Positions 3,431 to 7,373 of a stretch of DNA of 7,373 bases are shown here, piece by piece (within the stretch, counting starts at the first letter, position 1; each line of letters starts with the position of its first letter). The translations under genes and the position numbers were made by a program. This DNA is from DSUN01 sp035527715 (GTDB taxonomy: Bacteria; Planctomycetota; PUPC01; DSUN01): positions 1 to 7,373 of the forward strand of contig DATKZY010000024.1 of NCBI GenBank assembly GCA_035527715.1. Reading direction: 5' to 3'. The notes below the pieces were generated by a model. The model saw only the letters and a list, made by a program, of their open reading frames with translations, searched no databases and was not told the origin of the DNA.

Positions 3431-5842
3431 TCACTGAGGTAGCTCAAGCAGGGCCACGTCCTCGCCTTCGAGGGTGAGGGTGGCCTTGCCATCCTTCCAT
3501 TCAATGGTCTTGCCGCTCACGAGATCGCGGCTCGTGGCGGGGGGCTTGCCCTCGAAGGTGATGGTGGTCGTGCGCTTCTCGGGGCTGTCGTTGAGGACGG
3601 TGAGGTACTTCTCGCCAAAACGCTCGACGTAGACCTTGGCGTCGCTGGAACGGGCGCGGGTCACAGGCTCCCAGCCCGCCTCGGCGACGAGCTTGCACAG
3701 CGGCACGTATTTCTTGAAGAGCGGACGGTCGCGGTCGTAGAACTCGGGCCGCTTGAAGTACTGGCCGGTCGAGGCGTCGGCGCTGAAGAACCCCGGGAAC
3801 ATGCCGTAAGCGAGACAGCGCTTCATATATTTCTCGACGAGGGCGTGGCTGAATTGCTCAAACGCGGTGTTCATGAGGAAGCAATAGGGCTTGCCCTTGC
3901 ACATCGCGCGGCGATAGAGCATGTCGGCGTCAGACATCGGGCTCCACTTGCCGCCCCGGTTCCAGTTGGTCTCGGTGCCGCCGACCTCGAGCATGGGGAT
4001 GAGCCAGGGCAACCGGTCGGGCGCGCCGTTGGCCATCATCAGCTTGCCCATCTTGTGGACGTCGCGGGCGATGCCTCGGACGTATTCGAAGGCGACGAGG
4101 CCGCGGAAGATGGCCGGCTTGCGCGTGTCGGGCGAGAAGGTGAGCGGCGTGTCGGCGGCGGCGAAGTGGTCGCGGCGGAAGTCCAGTTCGTCGGTCACGT
4201 AGCCTTCGCTGGAATCCACGTATTCGCCGTCCTGGTCGGCGGCTTTCTTCGGGCCGTAGAGCTGCTCGATGAGCTTGGGGTTCCACTTGTTCTTGAAGTC
4301 GGTCACCTCGCCCTGGATACCTGGCATGGAGTTCACGCTCCACACGGCGCCGTTGCACCAGGGGGTGTCGCGGAGGCGGGCGGGGACTTGGCCTGCCTCG
4401 TTGTGGTAGCCGCTGGTGAGGAGTGCTTTGGCGCTGGCGTTGCCCAATTCGGCGAGGCGTTTGGCCTCGGCGAGGGCGGCGTCGAGGGTGCGGGGCATCT
4501 CCTTCGGCATGCGCATCCACCACGTCATCGGCTCCGTGTAGCGGAAGGTGAGGATGCCGTGCTCGTCGTCCCACTTCGTCTCGTTGGTGCCTTCCTTGAA
4601 CTTGAACCCGAAGTCCTGCCAGCCCTTCACTTCGCTGATCTTGGCGAAGGGCATCCAGAGCCCCTGCTCGGGCGTGCCGCAGCGGAACTGGTCGGGGAAC
4701 AGCTCGTAGTAGCGTGCGAGCGCAGCTCGGAAGCCCCATTTCGGGTCGAAATCGAAGAGGCAGAAGCGGACGTGAGCCTTGGGCTTCTCCGGCGTGAGGC
4801 CGATGTCGTAGGCGAGGAAAAACTCCCCCGTGCCCGAATTGGCGCCAAAACGGAAGAAGGCGGGAAGGGCCATGTCAATAGCCAGGGCAACGGCCTCGTC
4901 GCCCTTCGCCAGGGCGGCGAGAGGATAGCGCGAGAGGCGGCCATTGGCCCCGATGTGGAAGCGGTTGGCATTCATATACTCGCGCGGCGGCTCGGCGACC
5001 ATGCTGGTGCGCGGGTCGTGGAGCCACTGCCACCCCTCTTTGCCTGCGGGGCCGGCGTGCAGGAGCGTGATGGCGCGGTCCTTGCCCGTGGTGTCGGTGA
5101 GCGTGACATCGAAGAACACGGCCCCGCGGTCTTTGGACTCCTTGCATTCGAGCTTGAGGCCGAGCGCTTCGCGCTCGATGCGAACGAAATCGGAGTTCGC
5201 CGCCACGTCGCGCACCTGGAAGCCAAAAATAGGTGCGGTCTTGACCACGACGGGCACGCCGTCGAAGAGGCAGGCGCCCTCGGGGGTCTTGACCTCGTGG
5301 AGCTCGGGGGCGCGGAACCGGGCCTTGCCCGCGTGGCGGCGGAGGAGGAGGTGCATCGTGAGGGTCTTGACCGGCTTCTCGGGCAGGACGAGCACCTCGC
5401 GGCGCTCCCAGTCGTGCGTCCCGACGGCGAAGTTGGCCGTCTGGCCCCACAGCGGTGTGCCGTCGGCGTAGACGAGGTCGAGGTAGACCGAGTAATCCTG
5501 GTTCGGGCTGCCGCCGACGCCCTCGGCCTTGCTCCAGGCCGCGGCGACGATGGGCTGCGGGGACTTCTGGTTCAGCTCGATGGTCTGCGAGGCGCCGCGC
5601 TGGACGGCCTTGTCGGCGCCGTTGTCGCACACGAAGAGGTCGCCCTCGCGTACAAAGCCCTTCTGCCAGGCGACCCAGCGGTCGGGCTTGAGGAGGTTCT
5701 CGCCCTTCTCCTTCGTGACAAGGACGCTCTTGACGACGGTTCCATCGGCGAGCGGTTCGCCAGCCTGCACGGCGAGGCCCTCCGCGAGGAGGAAAGGGAC
5801 CAAAGGGACCCAAAGGACCAAAGGGACACGGAAGACACGCAT
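3431..5842 (-). CDS. Large secreted multidomain protein, putative glycoside hydrolase of unassigned family
   Basis: An 803-residue exported protein. Residues 1-27 are a signal peptide with a hydrophobic core and a probable cut after AVQA. Residues about 47-185 look like a CBM4/9-type jelly roll (NLLKPDRWVAWQKG at the start, FRAPELHEVK at the end). Residues about 195-325 appear to be a second beta-rich domain. Residues about 340-720 suggest a TIM barrel: FFLAYDIGLTPEKP, WGFRAALARYYELFPDQF, DGEYVDSSEGYVTDELDF (538 on), LMMANGAPDRLPWLIPMLEV, then AYGMFPGFFSADAS. Residues about 735-803 form a beta-sandwich tail (VYVERFGEKYLTVLND), as in alpha-glycosidase C-termini. Asp543 in GEYVDSSEG is my best candidate nucleophile, by analogy with clan GH-D/GH31-type strand-4 motifs; this is inference. 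It probably acts in the periplasm or outside the cell on polysaccharide. The start at 5842 is fixed by AGGAGG 6 nt upstream. It lies in the same direction as, and about 300 bp downstream of, another secreted glycosidase-like gene, suggesting a shared pathway. Confidence 0.85.
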   Translation of the reverse strand: MRVFRVPLVLWVPLVPFLLAEGLAVQAGEPLADGTVVKSVLVTKEKGENLLKPDRWVAWQKGFVREGDLFVCDNGADKAVQRGASQTIELNQKSPQPIVAAAWSKAEGVGGSPNQDYSVYLDLVYADGTPLWGQTANFAVGTHDWERREVLVLPEKPVKTLTMHLLLRRHAGKARFRAPELHEVKTPEGACLFDGVPVVVKTAPIFGFQVRDVAANSDFVRIEREALGLKLECKESKDRGAVFFDVTLTDTTGKDRAITLLHAGPAGKEGWQWLHDPRTSMVAEPPREYMNANRFHIGANGRLSRYPLAALAKGDEAVALAIDMALPAFFRFGANSGTGEFFLAYDIGLTPEKPKAHVRFCLFDFDPKWGFRAALARYYELFPDQFRCGTPEQGLWMPFAKISEVKGWQDFGFKFKEGTNETKWDDEHGILTFRYTEPMTWWMRMPKEMPRTLDAALAEAKRLAELGNASAKALLTSGYHNEAGQVPARLRDTPWCNGAVWSVNSMPGIQGEVTDFKNKWNPKLIEQLYGPKKAADQDGEYVDSSEGYVTDELDFRRDHFAAADTPLTFSPDTRKPAIFRGLVAFEYVRGIARDVHKMGKLMMANGAPDRLPWLIPMLEVGGTETNWNRGGKWSPMSDADMLYRRAMCKGKPYCFLMNTAFEQFSHALVEKYMKRCLAYGMFPGFFSADASTGQYFKRPEFYDRDRPLFKKYVPLCKLVAEAGWEPVTRARSSDAKVYVERFGEKYLTVLNDSPEKRTTTITFEGKPPATSRDLVSGKTIEWKDGKATLTLEGEDVALLELPQ
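5793..5829 (-). repeat. 9-bp tandem repeat coding the signal-peptide core
   Basis: Plus-strand units AAAGGGACC, AAAGGGACCC, AAAGGACC and AAAGGGACAC run head to tail. Read in frame on the minus strand they give codon triplets GTC-CCT-TTG, GTC-CTT-TGG, GTC-CCT-TTG and GTC-CCT-TTC, that is VPL, VLW, VPL, VPF. This is the hydrophobic core (residues 6-17) of the signal peptide of the large secreted protein. Confidence 0.8.
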
Positions 5843-5848
5843 GGTTGG

Positions 5849-5854
5849 CCTCCT
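5849..5854 (-). promoter_or_regulatory. Shine-Dalgarno AGGAGG of the large secreted protein
   Basis: A consensus AGGAGG lies 6 nt before the ATG at 5842. It excludes the longer frame opening at 5971, which would translate the inverted repeat as protein. Confidence 0.85.
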
Positions 5855-5861
5855 CTCTGCT

Positions 5862-6133
5862 CTCATCTTTGGCTGCATCTTCCTTGGCTCCTTTGCAGCC
5901 CCCGAATGGGGGCGAGCCAGTCGTAGCCCAGGGCGACCGAAGGGAGCCCTGGGACAAGCCGCGCCTACCACAGAGCCCCCGAAGGGGGCGATTCAGCCGC
6001 CGTGAGGCGCCCCCTTCGGGGGCTTGGGTTGATGGGGACGCCCGATCCCAGGGCTCCCTTCGGTCGCCCTGGGCTACGACTGGCTCGCCCGCGTTCGCGG
6101 GCTACAAGACCCAGAGATGCAGGCAAAGATGAG
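5862..6133. repeat. 272-bp compound inverted repeat between the two secreted-protein genes
   Basis: Two oppositely oriented copies of a unit of about 130 nt. Perfect 45-bp arms lie at 5910-5954 and 6046-6090. Outer arms 5862-5880 and 6115-6133 match at 18 of 19 positions, and inner arms 5975-5990 and 6008-6023 are perfect. Each copy also holds its own hairpins: GCCCCC-GAAT-GGGGGC at 5898-5913 against GCCCGC-GTTC-GCGGGC at 6087-6102; CCCAGGGC/GCCCTGGG at 5927-5953 and its mirror; and GCCCCCGAAGGGGGC near the centre. It begins 7 bp after the upstream stop codon and ends just before the Shine-Dalgarno of the next gene. It resembles a BIME-like pair of REP units or a small nonautonomous element. 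No T-tract marks it as an intrinsic terminator. Confidence 0.88.
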
Positions 6134-6140
6134 TTCTCCA

Positions 6141-7145
6141 CTATGGGTTCCGCTTGGCGAACTTGTCGGCCAGGGCGCGGTAGGCCTTGCCCATCGGGGT
6201 GAGCTGGCCGTTCTGGACGAGGTGCGGGAAGGCCGAATAGCTCCATTTCTGGACGAGGCGGTGGCCGTCGGAGGGCATGCCCAGCTCCTTGTCCACGCCC
6301 TCGGGGCCTTCCATGAACTCGATGGCGACGCGCATGAACTCGATGAGCTGGGCGTCGGTGAGCTTGGGGTCGCAGCAGTGGTTGAACACGCCCATCTCGG
6401 TGATCACGAAGGCGGCGTCCTGGAGGCCCGCCTTCTTCATGAAGGCCCGCATCGTGCGAATCTTGTCCTTGAACAGCTCGGGCTTGACGGGCTCGGGCTT
6501 GGCCCATTCGGGCGGCTTGTTGCCGGTGATGTAGCAGTGGAGGCCGAGGGCGTCAATGGGCATCCTCTCGCCGTACTTTTTCTGGTAGGCGACCATGTAG
6601 CCGACGAGTTGCTCGGTGCCCTGGAGCGTGCCCCAGGCCGACTGGAGGTCGCCGGGGGCCAGCTTGATCCTCGGGTTGAGGCCGCGGACGAAGGTCGCGA
6701 AGTCGTGGTACCAGGTGGCGTATTCCTCGAGGTCGGGGTAGCCGCTCTCGATGTCCTCGTAGCAGATGCTGTTGCCCAGGGCGATGATGCCGATCTTCGC
6801 GTGGTTGGCCTCGATGAACTTCCTCACCTTGTCGCGGTAGTCCCAGCTCGGGGGCTTGGGCTTGGGGTTCCACTCGCGGTTGTTCCCCGTGAAGTAGATG
6901 CGGGGCCGCGCCAGCAGCCACGTCTGGACTTCGCTGTCGGGCACCCAGGGGGCCTGCCAGTAGCAATCGCCCGACTTGAACCAGGCGGCGCCGAGGAGGT
7001 CCCAATGCTGCTTGTTCGCTGGGGCGCCGAGGGTGCCGAAGCGGCCCGCGGTGAGCGGGAAGCGGTCGCGTGGCGCGTCGGCGGCGGGGGCCGGCGAGCG
7101 CAGGGCGAGGAGAGAGACAAGCATCACCAGCCGAGCGGGCCTCAT
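6141..7145 (-). CDS. Secreted clan GH-A-like TIM-barrel protein, putative glycosidase with atypical acid/base site
   Basis: A 334-residue exported protein. Residues 1-21 or 22 are a signal peptide (MRPARLVMLVSLLALRSPAPAA). The remainder fits a compact TIM barrel like GH39/GH5 or Asl1-like 'Glyco_hydro_cc' proteins: IGIIALGNS (residues 118-126) at the strand-4 position, NPRIKLAPGDLQSAWG, then LGLHCY with His203 and Tyr205, AFVITEMGV with the expected nucleophile Glu250, and VQKWSYSAF with Trp301 near the end. The strand-4 signature is normally G-N-E with Glu as acid/base; here it reads G-N-S with Ser126, although Glu130 lies nearby. The protein may therefore be inactive, use another acid, or be a binding protein. 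The start at 7145 is fixed by AAGGAGG 7 nt upstream. The upstream in-frame ATG at 7226 would place the promoter inside the gene. It is likely co-directed and functionally linked with the large secreted protein downstream. Confidence 0.87.
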   Translation of the reverse strand: MRPARLVMLVSLLALRSPAPAADAPRDRFPLTAGRFGTLGAPANKQHWDLLGAAWFKSGDCYWQAPWVPDSEVQTWLLARPRIYFTGNNREWNPKPKPPSWDYRDKVRKFIEANHAKIGIIALGNSICYEDIESGYPDLEEYATWYHDFATFVRGLNPRIKLAPGDLQSAWGTLQGTEQLVGYMVAYQKKYGERMPIDALGLHCYITGNKPPEWAKPEPVKPELFKDKIRTMRAFMKKAGLQDAAFVITEMGVFNHCCDPKLTDAQLIEFMRVAIEFMEGPEGVDKELGMPSDGHRLVQKWSYSAFPHLVQNGQLTPMGKAYRALADKFAKRNP

Positions 7146-7152
7146 GGCGGCG

Positions 7153-7159
7153 CCTCCTT
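7153..7159 (-). promoter_or_regulatory. Shine-Dalgarno AAGGAGG of the GH-A-like gene
   Basis: A full AAGGAGG lies 7 nt before the ATG at 7145. It decides the start against the longer in-frame alternative and yields a normal signal peptide at residue 1. Confidence 0.85.
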
Positions 7160-7165
7160 GTGAAC

Positions 7166-7186
7166 CGGCGTCCATTATGGACGCCG
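7166..7186. promoter_or_regulatory. 21-bp palindrome overlapping the promoter, candidate operator
   Basis: Arms CGGCGTCCA and TGGACGCCG (9 bp each) are separated by TTA. On the minus strand the centre holds CATAAT, the proposed -10 box. A dyad across a -10 box and start site is a typical repressor position. In the RNA it would partly form a 5' hairpin ahead of the Shine-Dalgarno instead. Confidence 0.5.
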
Positions 7187-7201
7187 CCTGGGACTTTGCA
7201 A
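7174..7201 (-). promoter_or_regulatory. Promoter candidate for the GH-A-like gene
   Basis: Minus-strand TTGCAA (7201-7196, 4 of 6), a 16-bp spacer and CATAAT (7179-7174, 5 of 6). The predicted start near 7167 gives a leader of about 22 nt that still contains AAGGAGG. Confidence 0.5.
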
Positions 7202-7219
7202 GCGCGGGAAGGGGCCTGA

Positions 7220-7249
7220 TTGACATTCGTGGCCGGGGTCGCGTATAAT
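7220..7249 (+). promoter_or_regulatory. Consensus sigma70 promoter for the tRNA gene
   Basis: Perfect TTGACA (7220-7225) and perfect TATAAT (7244-7249) with an 18-bp spacer. The -10 box ends 16 bp before the mature tRNA 5' end, leaving a leader of about 10 nt for RNase P. It diverges from the GH-A-like gene; the two -35 boxes are 18 bp apart. Confidence 0.85.
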
Positions 7250-7265
7250 TGACGAGGATGAGGCA

Positions 7266-7342
7266 GGCGGGATAGCTCAGTTGGTTAGAGCGGCGGATTC
7301 ATAACCCGCAGGTTGAGGGTTCGAATCCCTCTCCCGCCACCA
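7266..7342 (+). tRNA. tRNA with CAT anticodon, probably elongator tRNA-Met, CCA encoded
   Basis: A complete 77-nt cloverleaf. Acceptor GGCGGGA (7266-7272) pairs with TCCCGCC (7332-7338), discriminator A7339, CCA 7340-7342. D-stem GCTC/GAGC (7275-7278, 7288-7291) encloses AGTTGGTTA. Anticodon arm 7293-7309 has loop TTCATAA with CAT at 7300-7302. Variable region is 7310-7314. T-stem GAGGG/CCCTC (7315-7319, 7327-7331) encloses TTCGAAT. The first acceptor pair is G1-C72, so it is not an initiator tRNA. Lysidine-modified tRNA-Ile2 also has CAT in its gene; G4-C69 and G5-C68 here differ from E. coli tRNA-Ile2, which weakly favours Met. The loop-closing anticodon-stem position is A31 opposite C39, a mismatch. 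The 31 nt after it (7343-7373) show nothing I can assign. Confidence 0.95.
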
Positions 7343-7373
7343 TTCGACGCGGGCGGCCAGTCGGCCACGGAAG

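Noticed and set aside
3238..3504. 88-codon open frame on the minus strand
   Set aside because: Its residues come from the TCGGTGA, ATCCGTG and CTCTGCG arrays; such repeat translations are typical spurious predictions.
3845..5926. 693-codon open frame on the plus strand
   Set aside because: It lies antisense to the secreted protein at 3431-5842, whose signal peptide, ribosome site and domain-like composition are convincing. The antisense product has low-complexity Gly/Ala/Glu/Val content typical of shadows in GC-rich DNA.
5910..6090. Insertion sequence with terminal inverted repeats
   Set aside because: The 91 nt between the perfect arms cannot encode a transposase and no clear target duplication flanks it. 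A nonautonomous or REP-type element remains possible.
5845..6132. 95-codon open frame on the plus strand
   Set aside because: It is a translation of the compound inverted repeat, without ribosome site or domain.
6117..7163. 348-codon open frame on the plus strand
   Set aside because: Antisense to the GH-A-like gene, opens inside the inverted repeat and has no recognisable motif.
7266..7342. Initiator tRNA-fMet
   Set aside because: The first acceptor pair is G1-C72 and the anticodon stem lacks the three consecutive G-C pairs characteristic of initiators.

Overview
The window is GC-rich bacterial DNA with four protein-coding genes, all on the minus strand, and one tRNA gene on the plus strand at the right edge. 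Two genes encode secreted sugar-hydrolase-like proteins, one encodes a CsgG-like lipoprotein, and the spacers are full of short palindromic and periodic repeats. This combination looks most like a Planctomycetota or neighbouring PVC-type genome, possibly a metagenome assembly. That placement is inferred from style, because no phylogenetic marker protein is present.

Layout, left to right. 1-100: a strong hairpin terminator for the first gene. 101-1330 (-): a CsgG-family lipoprotein with a proline-rich linker and a C-terminal SH3-like domain, with its own good promoter at 1376-1404. 1419-2399 (-): a RecB/Cas4/AddB-type PD-(D/E)XK nuclease with four cysteines placed for an iron-sulfur cluster. 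2400-3430: about 1 kb without a convincing gene, holding at least seven different short repeat structures. 3431-5842 (-): a large secreted multidomain protein, probably a glycoside hydrolase of unassigned family. 5843-6140: a spacer filled almost entirely by a 272-bp inverted repeat. 6141-7145 (-): a smaller secreted clan GH-A-like TIM-barrel protein whose acid/base position appears to be serine. 7146-7265: a divergent regulatory region. 7266-7342 (+): tRNA with a CAT anticodon and encoded CCA.

The two secreted proteins (7145 down to 3431) have the same orientation and may form one polysaccharide-degradation transcription unit, with the inverted repeat acting as a processing, stability or partial termination element between them. 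The nuclease and lipoprotein genes look like separate units.

No CRISPR array, transposase gene or complete defence system is visible. The points most worth a second look are: the large inverted repeat with compensatory hairpin changes; three arms with mutually exclusive pairings upstream of the nuclease; a signal-peptide core written by a 9-nt tandem repeat; the missing acid/base Glu in the GH-A-like protein; and a promoter-embedded palindrome in front of that gene.
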